Part shown: one piece after another, positions 43,101 through 49,571 of the stretch
Layout: each line of letters starts with the position of its first letter
Numbering within the stretch: the first letter of the stretch is position 1
Assembly: GCF_019977735.1 (NCBI RefSeq)
Contig: NZ_AP025018.1
Location: 620,001-684,000, forward strand
DNA: 64,000 bases
Reading direction: 5' to 3'
DNA from: Calothrix sp. PCC 7716
GTDB lineage: Bacteria > Cyanobacteriota > Cyanobacteriia > Cyanobacteriales > Nostocaceae
Made by a program: the position numbers and the translations under genes
Notes under the pieces: generated by a model
Databases searched by the model: none
What the model was told of the DNA's origin: nothing
What the model saw: the letters and a program-made list of their open reading frames with translations, nothing else

Positions 43101-43873
43101 AAAAACGGCTAGAAAAACAAGAAATAGACGAAACAAACAAGCGATACATAAATACTATAGTTGACGCAACAGCCCAAGCAGGTAGACTGATTGATGACTT
43201 GTTAGCATTTTCACGCATGGGACGCGCGTCTATGCTATATACAACATTAGATATGAATTTACTCGTGGAAGAAGTCAAGCGAGACTGCCACGATGTAGTA
43301 AAAGATCGCCAGGTTATATGGCATATAGAAACTCTTCCCCAGGTACAAGGCGACCCTTCCATGCTGCGCCTAGTTTTGCGGAATTTGGTAGAAAACGCTT
43401 TAAAATACAGCAAAACTCGTGAAGTGGCATCTGTTACAATTGGCACTCTCAAAGAAGTAGAAAGTGCTGAGTGCTTAGTGCTTAGTGAAAAAGCAGGAAC
43501 TACGGAAGAAAAAGTAAAAAAACAAACTACTACTCTTACTCCATACTCCCTACTCAGCACTCAAAACTCAGCACTCAGCACTCAAAACTCAGCACAGAGT
43601 ACTCAAGAAATAGTATTCTACGTCAAAGATAATGGCATAGGTTTTGACATGCGTTACATACATAAATTATTCGGTGTATTTCAACGCCTGCACACAGACC
43701 CTCGGTTTGAAGGTACAGGAGTTGGGCTAGCAAACGTTCAACGCATTATTCACCGTCATGGTGGACGTGTATGGGCTATTGGCGAAGTTGATATTGGTGC
43801 AACATTTTACTTTTCATTACCTAAGAATAGTGAAGCGTTGCAACCATTAGAAGGGGTCAGGAGTGGAGATTAA
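37127..43873 (+). CDS. Giant membrane histidine kinase with 14 PAS domains
   Basis: 2248 residues. About five membrane helices (residues 25-185) precede an unbroken chain of 14 PAS/PAC units, each ending in a linker such as 'VVTDITETK', 'FVRDITDRK' or 'ILDITDRK'. I count units starting near residues 195, 320, 450, 570, 695, 820, 945, 1075, 1205, 1330, 1460, 1590, 1710 and 1825. Several are recent duplicates: 12 and 13 ('FNVSIDLL..GFDGYFKRINPAF'), 11 and 14, and 4, 5 and 8. A dimerisation helix leads to the phospho-accepting His (about 1975, 'SVSHDLRAPLRH'), then an ATPase domain with the N-box 'RNLVENALKYS', 'DNGIGFD' and 'EGTGVGLANVQRI'. A heptamer-repeat insertion (43463-43605) separates the N-box from DNGIGFD. 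No receiver domain; the partner regulator is the next gene. Signal unknown. Confidence 0.93.
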   Translation: MELHVNKDCINLYSKSVYQGRMGVNTAINWLFISAALWLEKNKKYRDVFICQVCTFIALLICFHALIGYIYGMRVFYLFRAYHTYMTVHTALTFLILCLGILSNNPYRGLMATVTTELNGGVTARRLILAAIFLPTILGWIVIQGEKANYYDFAFGTSLMTVSLIVICLFTIWRNSIYLNNLDKKRGIAEAAVRESEERFRNIAETIEDVFWISEPRNNNLIYVSPAYAKIWGRNIDSLHTNYHEWVDGIHPFDKQRVQNAINQDLYQGTYDIEYRVVRADGTVRWVHDRGFPIDGSSSGRCCGVVTDITETKLAQQELQEREELLRLALELSNAGVYDWSAANNKVKWSPEFYSLFGIDKSVEPSYQHWLESVYSEDRDRIQAEIQTTLQQNGNLDLVYRINHPDGELWINGRGKAYYDEYGEAVRIVGICLDTTQRKRAELELQTSEQRYRSLIELAPDAIFIANQQGQLKDVNNKACELLGYTHAELNSKSITDIIPTEDIPRWKLERECILAGNTYIGESTLIHQDNTRILVEISTKLVAENQCVAFVRDITDRKAMENDLRQNLAILNAINQNTPNLIYVKDRNSNFLMANPATLSVIGKKEAEVLGKNETSFLPSEQALEVLLHDRLVMESGKVYVFEDTVKIPQGTRTFLTTKSAYYDSNNNIIGLIGISVDITNRKEMENQLRQSLAILNTISQSTPTLIYIKDRDGKLLMANPATLEGIGLGEAEVIGKTDLEFLADRNQALMIMENDRSVMENGQIQILEETLQFPKGTCTYISSKSPYYDDNGNITGLIGVSIDITERKQIEAKLAESENLYRTLAEASSQFVWLVNLEGSMEYANSQWRQYTGYQAEDIKYNDWNKVIHPDDLFNVISGWQEQLSTGSNHEFEYRALRSDGTYRWYLARSVPLLDAQGHIIKWVGTATDIHERKVTELALRESQNLLQRALEVTNTFLWERNLSNDEMTYVNAIVDPVFTSVMSFEQALEAVHPEDLESVRATFNCGISTGTVFEVEHRVKLVTPDTNIESAPYRWMMLRGQVKYDDNGKASRITGATLDIHERKIAELARTEAEHALQQSLVILNAINNATGTLIFVKDLQGKFVAANEATLRALGKSEDEVIGRTNFDILTNCNDAAMAVSNDRIVIQTGETHIFEETVLFNSGSRTYIATKSPYRDETGNIIGIIGISTDITERKDMETALAESDKRFRFLAEAIPHLVWQADANGKPLYFNHQWQEYCGVTLDNIEQTIENKWSSIIPSEDLEKTKQHWLECKAKGDIYEAELRIKRSKDGEYRWHLARAVPVHDDAGNVTGWIGTNTDVHDSKTYQAQLIESENRYRQLAENVPQLVWVSDSDGSITYFNQRWVNYTGLELNLYAGWDWRQIVHPDDLPQAMQKWTTAISTGTPMRDVQYRLRRHDGTFRYFLARAVPMYDAENNITKWLGTCTDIDDKVKAEEALRRSEQRLRLFVDSDVIGIVYADFQGEIKEANNAFLKMIGYKKEDIENKTLDWRHLTPKEYLPVDEEGIVEAITKGVCTPYEKEYIRKDGSRIPVLVGFKLVEEQAAVAFILDISSRKRAEEERDKFFNVSIDLLGITGFDGYFKRINPAFTSILGYSETEILTTPFINFIHPNDIAETEREFEKLKNGTTTLHFENRYRCKNGEYRWLMWNVVPDVESGLMYSVAHDLTKRKQAEVERDKFFNVSIDLLCIAGFDGYFKRINPAFVNTLGYSEAELVSTPLLDFIHKDDIAETLGELKNLKDGATILKFENRYRCKNGEYKWLVWNSVPDVEAGLIYAVAHDITERKKTEEALRQSEERLRLFAESDVIGMLYGDTIGSVFQANNAFLDIIGYSREDLEALRVSWVDITPPEYLPLDDAGIAEARTRGSCTPYEKQYIRKDGTRVDVLVGYILYGEDRTQSVAFILDITDRKRADAEVRRLNETLEERVKQRTAQLEAANKELESFSYSVSHDLRAPLRHIAGFVDLLKKRLEKQEIDETNKRYINTIVDATAQAGRLIDDLLAFSRMGRASMLYTTLDMNLLVEEVKRDCHDVVKDRQVIWHIETLPQVQGDPSMLRLVLRNLVENALKYSKTREVASVTIGTLKEVESAECLVLSEKAGTTEEKVKKQTTTLTPYSLLSTQNSALSTQNSAQSTQEIVFYVKDNGIGFDMRYIHKLFGVFQRLHTDPRFEGTGVGLANVQRIIHRHGGRVWAIGEVDIGATFYFSLPKNSEALQPLEGVRSGD
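43463..43605 (+). repeat. Heptamer-repeat hairpin inserted in frame in the kinase ATPase domain
   Basis: The element reads AAAGTGCTGAGTGCTTAGTG (left arm), a unique centre, then CTCAGCACTCAAAACTCAGC (right arm). It adds about 48 residues ('ESAECLVLSEK' to 'LSTQNSALSTQNSAQSTQ') between the N-box and the DNGIGFD loop. Both arms of the intergenic hairpin family are present and stay open because the stop-prone left arm carries substitutions. Confidence 0.92.
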
Positions 43874-43883
43874 AGAAAGGTCA

Positions 43884-44357
43884 ATGGAACTGAAGCGTAT
43901 ACTCCTGGTCGAAGACAGCATTAATGATGTAGAGTTAATCCTGACTTCGCTGGCTGAAAATCATCTTGGTAATGAAGTTGTCGTCGTCCGAGATGGTGAG
44001 GAAGCCTTAGATTATTTATACCGTAGAGGTATGTACCGCTTGCGCCGTGAGGGCAACCCGGTAGTAGTTCTACTCGACTTAAAGTTACCTAAAGTAGATG
44101 GAATTGAGGTATTGTCAGAACTAAAAGCTAACAACTCGCTACGGACTGTTCCGGTAGTGGTTTTGACTAGTTCGCGTGAAGAACATGACTTAGCGCGGTG
44201 CTATGAGTTGGGAACAAATGCCTATGTCGTTAAGCCTATAGATTTTCACGAATTTGTGGATGTTATTAAAGGGCTAGGATTATTTTGGGCAATAATAAAT
44301 GAACCACCACCAGGTTCAATACCTCCCGCACGTAGTAATGCTCAAGGAATTAGATAG
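43884..44357 (+). CDS. Rcp1-like single-domain response regulator
   Basis: I choose ATG 43884 (157 residues, 'MELKRILLVEDSINDVELIL'), preceded by GAAAGG; a GTG at 43863 would overlap the kinase by 11 bp and add seven residues. It is a CheY-type receiver domain with the acidic pair 'EDS', the phospho-acceptor Asp in 'VVLLDLKLPKVDG', 'VVLTSS' and the 'VVKPID' lysine. The 'ILLVEDSINDVELIL' start and 'LDYLYRRG' segment are Rcp1-like, the class paired with cyanobacterial phytochrome-type kinases. Without an output domain it probably relays phosphate from the upstream 14-PAS kinase to the next gene's product. Confidence 0.9.
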   Translation: MELKRILLVEDSINDVELILTSLAENHLGNEVVVVRDGEEALDYLYRRGMYRLRREGNPVVVLLDLKLPKVDGIEVLSELKANNSLRTVPVVVLTSSREEHDLARCYELGTNAYVVKPIDFHEFVDVIKGLGLFWAIINEPPPGSIPPARSNAQGIR

Positions 44358-44370
44358 GAGTTAAAATGAT

Positions 44371-46410
44371 ATGTCACAGCTAGTGTTTCTCTTGCTTGAA
44401 GATAGCTTGTTAGATGCAGAATTAATCCAAGCGACGCTCGCCGAGGGAGGCATTACCTGCGAACTCATTCAGGTGCAAACAGGTGAGGAGTTTCAAGATA
44501 AACTTAATTCGTCCTGTTATGACTTAATACTTTCTGACTACACAATTCCTGGGTTTGATGGTTTCGCCGCTTTAGAAATAGCACAGCAGCAATGTCCAGA
44601 AGTGCCGTTTATTTTTGTAACGGCGACAATGGGTGAAGAAGTTGCTATCGAAACGCTAAAAAGCGGCGCCACAGATTATGTACTTAAACAGCGTCTAGAT
44701 AGGTTAGTACCATCGATCCGACGTGCCTTGCGCGAAGCAGAAGAAATAAAAGCACGTCAAAAAGCAGAAGCTGAATTACACCGTCGTGAACAAGAATTTC
44801 GCGCGTTAGTAGAAAATTCCCCAGATATCATTGCTCGCTTCGATACAAATTTTCGCACTTTATATATCAGCCCTGCAATCACCCAAATTACAGATTTACT
44901 TCCAGAAAATTTTCTTAATAAAACACCCGAAGAACATAATCTTCCTGAACAACTTTGTCAGCAATGGGTCGAAGAAATTCAAAGTGTCGTTGACTCCTCA
45001 CAAGCAAGGTTTTTTGAAATAGAATATCCTTCAAAAAGTGGTACACGATACCTCGATGTGCGAATGGTACCTGAGTATGGAACTGATGGTTCCATCGAAA
45101 CTATACTAAGTGTTGGTCGTGATATTACTGTAATCAAGCGTGCCGAAATTAAACTACGCGAACAAAAAGCAGAGCTAGAAGAACTCAACCGCGTTAAAGA
45201 TGAATTTTTAGCAGTACTTTCTCACGAACTGCGAAGCCCCCTCAACGCTATTTTAGGATGGTCAAAAATATTACGTGGACGCAGCGTAGATAAAGCAACA
45301 TTAGAGCGCGCGTTAGAAACCATCGAACGCAACGCCAAATTACAAACCCAACTAATCGAAGACTTGCTTGATGTGTCACGCATCATTCGAGGAAAATTAA
45401 GCTTAAAAGCTCATAAAACTAACTTAGTACCAGCTATAGAAGCTGCAATAGATACGATGCGTCTCGCAGCACAAGCAAAATCGATCGATTTTCGATTTTC
45501 GATTTTGGATTTTGCTTCGCACATGAATAAGTTAAGTGGTGAAAATCCAAAATTTGAAGTACTTGGAGACCCCAACCGTTTACAGCAAATAGTTTGGAAT
45601 TTATTATCAAACGCGATTAAATTTACTCCTAACACAGGACGAGTTGAGATCATACTCGAACGAGTTGAACGAACAGACACAACAGATTCAAAAGTTTTGA
45701 CAAACTTTGCCCAAATAACTGTAAAAGATACAGGTATGGGTATTCGCAGTGACTTTATACCTTATGTGTTTGACTCATTTCGACAAGCTGACGGTTCCTC
45801 AACACGAAGATTTGGCGGTTTAGGTTTAGGACTAGCTATTGTGCGTCACCTCGTCGAACTCCACGGTGGTAATGTTTCCGCACAAAGTCCCGGAGAAGGA
45901 AAAGGCGCCACCTTTATTGTACGTATACCGATGGTAGAAAGTAATGAGTTAAAAGTGCTGAGTTCTGAGTTGAAAGAAGTACAAGACCTACTCAGCACGA
46001 CTCACTCAGAACTCAGCACTGAAAACCTAGCTCTTTCAGGAATACGTGTATTAGTAGTAGATGATGATATAGACTCGCGTGACTTTTTAGCATTTGCACT
46101 AGAAGCATCAGGCGCCGAAATAGCATCAGCATCATCAGCAACAGAGGCACTAAATATATTACCAACATTCAACCCAATGGTATTAGTTAGTGACATTGGA
46201 ATGCCAGACCAAGATGGTTATAGTTTAATGCGGCAAATACGCGAACTGCCATATGAAAAAGGAGGCGCCGTTCCAGCAATAGCACTAACAGCATACGCAG
46301 GAGACGCAGACAAAAAAGCAGCACTTGCCGCCGGTTTCCAAACCCATCTACCCAAACCAGTGGCGCCAGACGATATCGTCAACGCAGTATCCGAACTAGT
46401 AAAAACCTAG
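44371..46410 (+). CDS. Hybrid histidine kinase REC-PAS-HisKA-HATPase-REC
   Basis: 679 residues starting 13 bp after the Rcp1-like gene. Domains: receiver 1-125 (phospho-Asp in 'LILSDYTIPGFDG'), PAS about 140-262, phospho-acceptor His in 'LSHELRSPLNAILGW' (about 285-300), ATPase to about 525 with 'WNLLSNAIKFTP', 'DTGMGI' and 'GLGLGLAIVRHLV', then a second receiver (about 555-679, Asp in 'VLVSDIGMPDQDG', 'LPKPVAP'). No DNA-binding output. Two oddities: a GATTTTCGATTTT repeat-derived insertion at about residues 371-393, and a heptamer-repeat insertion in the linker before the final receiver (45954-46020). It completes a three-gene phosphorelay unit with the 14-PAS kinase and the small regulator. 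Confidence 0.93.
   Translation: MSQLVFLLLEDSLLDAELIQATLAEGGITCELIQVQTGEEFQDKLNSSCYDLILSDYTIPGFDGFAALEIAQQQCPEVPFIFVTATMGEEVAIETLKSGATDYVLKQRLDRLVPSIRRALREAEEIKARQKAEAELHRREQEFRALVENSPDIIARFDTNFRTLYISPAITQITDLLPENFLNKTPEEHNLPEQLCQQWVEEIQSVVDSSQARFFEIEYPSKSGTRYLDVRMVPEYGTDGSIETILSVGRDITVIKRAEIKLREQKAELEELNRVKDEFLAVLSHELRSPLNAILGWSKILRGRSVDKATLERALETIERNAKLQTQLIEDLLDVSRIIRGKLSLKAHKTNLVPAIEAAIDTMRLAAQAKSIDFRFSILDFASHMNKLSGENPKFEVLGDPNRLQQIVWNLLSNAIKFTPNTGRVEIILERVERTDTTDSKVLTNFAQITVKDTGMGIRSDFIPYVFDSFRQADGSSTRRFGGLGLGLAIVRHLVELHGGNVSAQSPGEGKGATFIVRIPMVESNELKVLSSELKEVQDLLSTTHSELSTENLALSGIRVLVVDDDIDSRDFLAFALEASGAEIASASSATEALNILPTFNPMVLVSDIGMPDQDGYSLMRQIRELPYEKGGAVPAIALTAYAGDADKKAALAAGFQTHLPKPVAPDDIVNAVSELVKT
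45481..45560 (+). repeat. GATTTTCGATTTTGGATTTT repeat-derived insertion inside the hybrid kinase
   Basis: Tandem CGATTTT units (45481-45512) followed by the inverted AAAATCCAAAATTTG (45541-45555) encode 'RFSILDFASHMNKLSGENPKFEV', an extra loop between the kinase residues 'AQAKSIDF' and 'LGDPNRLQQI' that are adjacent in ordinary relatives. The unit resembles the AGATTTTAGATTTT repeat after the DUF3038 gene (56624-56648). Confidence 0.6.
45954..46020 (+). repeat. Heptamer-repeat hairpin inserted in frame in the hybrid kinase linker
   Basis: AGTGCTGAGTTCTGAG left arm and CTCAGCACGACTCACTCAG with AACTCAGCACT right arm, encoding 'ELKVLSSELKEVQDLLSTTH' and 'SELSTEN' between the ATPase domain and the last receiver domain. 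The position in a flexible linker explains tolerance. Confidence 0.88.
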
Positions 46411-46427
46411 TTTTAAAGATATTAATT

Positions 46428-46452
46428 GTATGGTGGGCAATGCCCACCTTAC
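46428..46452. terminator. Palindrome GTGGGCAATGCCCAC after the hybrid kinase gene
   Basis: Family member of the 5366 palindrome, with the centre pair changed (CAAT), lying between the convergent hybrid kinase gene and the HEPN-like fragment. A terminator role is inferred. Confidence 0.5.
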
Positions 46453-46472
46453 TATCGGTCATTATCTTGTGA

Positions 46473-46742
46473 TTACTCTTGAGATTGTCCAGTAATTTCA
46501 GTGGGCATAGCATCTATAAAATTTTGATAAACTTCAAATGCTAGTCTGTAAGCTTTTTTTAGTTCTCCAGGGCTAGGATTAAAATCATCACTTGCTTCGC
46601 TTGGGTATCGATACGTCAAATTATACTGGCTAAGATATGCCGCTTCTCTTAATGTTGTGGCTAATTCTGGATTAATGCTGGAAGCTAATTTTACTAAAGT
46701 ACTTAAAATATATAAAATTATGCTATGGCGGTTTCTATTCAA
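46473..46742 (-). pseudogene. HEPN-domain-like fragment (5' truncated)
   Basis: 89 codons open from a TTG at 46742. 'LREAAYLSQYNLTYRYP' and 'ELKKAYRLAFEVYQNFIDAMP' match the C-terminal half of HEPN domains (the conserved L-x2-Y-x2-xRYP and the following A-x-E-x helix), while the N-terminal half with the usual R-x4-6-H region is missing. A CCCGTTCCACAAG repeat starts just upstream, so the 5' part has probably been lost. HEPN proteins are RNases or antitoxin partners; no nucleotidyltransferase partner is present. Expression is doubtful. Confidence 0.5.
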
Positions 46743-46854
46743 ATGAAGTACACAATGACGGGCAGGGATGCCCGTTCCACAAGAGTTTTACTAACTTAAT
46801 TTGTACCTTACTTGGTTAAAAAATGCTATATCAGATTTAGACACTTGTGTTGTA

Positions 46855-47142
46855 ATGCCGATTTACTACCAAGTCGCTCGGCGCCAAGGTAAAAAGTGGG
46901 CTTTTATACATGGAGATACATTCTACAACCATTACAACTTACCGCGCTTCTCTATTGAGGATACCTTTACAGGGTTTGGAACTTCGCTTTCTTTTGTTGC
47001 AAGAGAGTTGTTTAGAATCAATGGTGGTAAAGAGGGATATTATTTAGCTAATATTCTGGAAAAAAAATACTATTACTGTGGCGAAAATCCTTATGATGTC
47101 AAAGCTAAGTTAAGCGAGTTAGGAATTATCAGACCTGAGTGA
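46855..47142 (+). CDS. Small protein of unknown function
   Basis: I prefer ATG 46855 (95 residues, 'MPIYYQVARRQGKKWAFIHG'), since the frame upstream begins only with a TTG beside a repeat. The protein is rich in aromatic residues ('FYNHYNLPRF', 'KKYYYCGENPYDV') and ends 'KLSELGIIRPE'. No membrane segment, signal or known motif is visible and no family is recognised. It lies between repeat blocks, divergent from the HEPN-like fragment, so it could be the end of a larger gene whose start was lost. Confidence 0.45.
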   Translation: MPIYYQVARRQGKKWAFIHGDTFYNHYNLPRFSIEDTFTGFGTSLSFVARELFRINGGKEGYYLANILEKKYYYCGENPYDVKAKLSELGIIRPE

Positions 47143-47160
47143 TTAAATAATGAACCACTT

Positions 47161-47313
47161 CTTGTGGGGTGGGCATCCCTACTAGAACGGGCAAGGATGC
47201 CCATTCCACAAGATAAAAGCTCATTCCACAAGATAAAAGCTCATTCCACAAGATAAAAGCTCATTCCACAAGATAAAAGCTCATTCCACAAGATAAAAGC
47301 TCATTCCACAAAG
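47161..47313. repeat. CTTGTGGGGTGGGCA repeat followed by 20-bp tandem repeats
   Basis: An inverted CTTGTGG / CCACAAG repeat is followed by the 20-bp unit TCATTCCACAAGATAAAAGC at 47201 (variant), 47221, 47241, 47261 and 47281, with a partial sixth copy at 47301. Four consecutive units are identical. It lies about 90 bp upstream of pepA and looks like a slippage expansion; copy number may vary between strains. Confidence 0.95.
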
Positions 47314-47402
47314 AAAAAAACGTTATAACCTCCCCAGGTACAAGCATAAAACCGAAATTTTGAGCAATACTGGTACATGAAAGTTTAAGTTGAGTCCTAA
47401 AA

Positions 47403-48878
47403 ATGGAAGTTCGAGCAACGAATACGCCACTATTGGAGTGGACGGGGGATGGTTTAGCTGTCGGATTATTTGAAGAAGCTACAGAATTAACAGGCGACTT
47501 AGCGGCATTAGACGAAAAGTTCGCTGGTGTATTAAAAGAATTAATAAGCGAAGAAGATTTTAAGGGTAAACTTGGAAGCACTGCCGTAACGCGCGTTGGT
47601 GCAGGTAGTCCAGTACGTAAAATTATACTAGTTGGTTTAGGTAAACCCGATACTTTAAAGGCTGAAACGCTACGACGTGCAGCAGCAGCTATTGCGCGTT
47701 TAGCGAAAAAACAAAAGTGTAAAACTCTTGGTATTAGTTTACCTATTGTAGATAGTTCCCCAGCTATCAGCGCTCAAGCTATCACCGAAGGTGTACAATT
47801 AGCGCTTTACCAAGACATTCGTTTCAAGTCGGAGCCTGAAGAAAAAGGGCCACAACTCGAAACAGTAGATTTACTAGGGTTAAGTGGACAAGAAGCAGCG
47901 ATAGAACGTGCAAATCATATAGCTTCTGGAGTGTTTTTAGCTCGGCAACTAGTAGCGGCGCCTGCGAATGCAGTAACACCAATTACAATGGCAGAAACAG
48001 CGCAAACCATAGCTAACGACCACGGGTTACAATTACAAATTCTCGAACAAGAAGATTGTGAAAAGCTTGGTATGGGCGCCTTCTTAGGAGTTGCACAGGC
48101 ATCTGAAATACCACCAAAGTTTATTCATCTAACTTACAAACCAGAGGGAACACCCAAGCGTAAAGTCGCAATAATAGGTAAAGGTTTGACATTTGACTCA
48201 GGTGGTTTAAATATTAAAGGTGCAGGTAGCGGTATCGAAACGATGAAAATCGATATGGGTGGCGCCGCAGCAACATTAGGCGCCGCAAAAGCTATCGGAC
48301 AACTAAAACCCGACGTAGAAGTTCACTTTATTTCCGCAGTCACCGAAAACATGATTAGTGGACGCGCGATGCACCCAGGTGATATTCTTACAGCATCGAA
48401 CGGTAAAACAATCGAAGTCAATAATACCGACGCTGAAGGACGTTTAACCCTTGCCGATGCATTAGTTTATACTGATAAGCTTGGAGTTGACGCAATAGTA
48501 GACTTAGCAACACTAACAGGCGCCTGTGTAATAGCTTTAGGTGATGATATAGCAGGGTTATTCACACCCGATGATAACTTAGCCAAACAATTAGAAGAAG
48601 CTTCTACCTCAGCAGGTGAAAAATTATGGCGAATGCCAATGGAAGAAAAGTACTTTGAAGGTTTAAAATCTGGTATAGCCGACATGAAAAATACAGGCCC
48701 CAGACCAGGTGGTTCCATAACCGCAGCTTTATTCCTCAAACAATTTGTCAAAGAAACCCCCTCTTGGGCACACTTAGATATAGCAGGGCCAGTTTGGGCA
48801 GATAAAGAAAACGGTTACAACCCCGGTGGCGCCACAGGTTTTGGTGTCCGCACCCTAGTAAACTGGGTATTAAGCTAA
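47403..48878 (+). CDS. pepA: Leucyl aminopeptidase
   Basis: 491-residue M17 cytosolic aminopeptidase removing N-terminal amino acids from peptides. The metal-binding and catalytic C-terminal half is intact: '[15 protein letters not shown]' (Lys and first Asp), '[14 protein letters not shown]' and the family signature '[14 protein letters not shown]' (about 341-354), with 'GDDIAGLF' and '[11 protein letters not shown]' near the end. The N-terminal domain ('[20 protein letters not shown]') is normal for cyanobacteria. It is followed by a 28-bp palindrome at 48889. Confidence 0.97.
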   Translation: MEVRATNTPLLEWTGDGLAVGLFEEATELTGDLAALDEKFAGVLKELISEEDFKGKLGSTAVTRVGAGSPVRKIILVGLGKPDTLKAETLRRAAAAIARLAKKQKCKTLGISLPIVDSSPAISAQAITEGVQLALYQDIRFKSEPEEKGPQLETVDLLGLSGQEAAIERANHIASGVFLARQLVAAPANAVTPITMAETAQTIANDHGLQLQILEQEDCEKLGMGAFLGVAQASEIPPKFIHLTYKPEGTPKRKVAIIGKGLTFDSGGLNIKGAGSGIETMKIDMGGAAATLGAAKAIGQLKPDVEVHFISAVTENMISGRAMHPGDILTASNGKTIEVNNTDAEGRLTLADALVYTDKLGVDAIVDLATLTGACVIALGDDIAGLFTPDDNLAKQLEEASTSAGEKLWRMPMEEKYFEGLKSGIADMKNTGPRPGGSITAALFLKQFVKETPSWAHLDIAGPVWADKENGYNPGGATGFGVRTLVNWVLS

Positions 48879-48888
48879 ACCCCATAAT

Positions 48889-48916
48889 GTAGAGACGTGA
48901 CATGTCACGTCTCCAC
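48889..48916. terminator. 28-bp palindrome GTAGAGACG..CGTCTCCAC after pepA
   Basis: Begins 11 bp after the pepA stop. Inner part TGACATGTCA is paired; the last arm has a single change (CTCCAC for CTCTAC) that leaves one G-T type mismatch. Member of the same family as 14836, 17056 and 55662. Confidence 0.55.
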
Positions 48917-48953
48917 ACAACATTACAAACAATAAACGGAATGCGAGGGCGCC

Positions 48954-49448
48954 GTGACAGAAGAAAGCAAATATCAACCACTTCAGAAACATCTAGAAAA
49001 AAGCAAAGCTGCCGAAATTACCCTCACCTTTACAGAAATTGAAGAAATAATGGGTGATACTCTTCCCGACTCAGCACATACCAAACGTCAATGGTGGGGA
49101 AATCGTAACAAAGGCGCCTTGCAATCCACATCTTGGATGCAAGCGGGCTATACTGTCACAAAAATTGACTTAGATGAAAAAAAAATCACATTTAGTAAAT
49201 CAAATGGCGCCTACAAAGTAAAACCAGCAAAAGTAGAACCTGTAGGAAATGAAGTGAAATGGAACAGCGAATCAATAAAAGCCTTGCGTCAAAAAATGGG
49301 ACTTACACAAACAGAATTCGCAATGGAATTAGGTGTTCGTCAGCAAACAATTAGCGAATGGGAAAACGGTGTATATGAGCCAAGACGCATGGCATCTAAG
49401 TACTTGAGCAAAGTAGCCGAAAATATTAAGTCCAACTATAACAAATAA
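48954..49448 (+). CDS. DUF7662-like N-domain fused to XRE helix-turn-helix
   Basis: 164 residues from GTG 48954. The N-terminal part (about 6-75, 'KYQPLQKHLEKSKAAEITLT' then 'FTEIEEIMGDTLPDSAHTKRQWWGN') is a domain often found alone or fused in regulators, with the conserved 'WW-N' signature. The C-terminal part (about 105-160, 'IKALRQKMGLTQTEFAMELG' then 'VRQQTISEWENGVYEP') is a clear XRE-type helix-turn-helix. It is probably a transcription regulator. It is alone on its strand, and a repeat (CTCTGTGTCTCTGTGG, 49470-49488) follows it. Target genes are not evident. Confidence 0.75.
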   Translation: MTEESKYQPLQKHLEKSKAAEITLTFTEIEEIMGDTLPDSAHTKRQWWGNRNKGALQSTSWMQAGYTVTKIDLDEKKITFSKSNGAYKVKPAKVEPVGNEVKWNSESIKALRQKMGLTQTEFAMELGVRQQTISEWENGVYEPRRMASKYLSKVAENIKSNYNK

Positions 49449-49571
49449 CTCTCTTAACTCTTCGCTCTGTGAACTCTGTGTCTCTGTGGTAAAAAAAAAT
49501 TATATATAATATGCACAGGCAGGGATGCCTGTGCCACAAGCTATGAAAATGAGTGATTATGAATCAGTAGA

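Noticed and set aside
47201-47313. Possible CRISPR or iteron array
   Set aside because: Units are directly adjacent without spacers, and no replication or partition gene is in the window.
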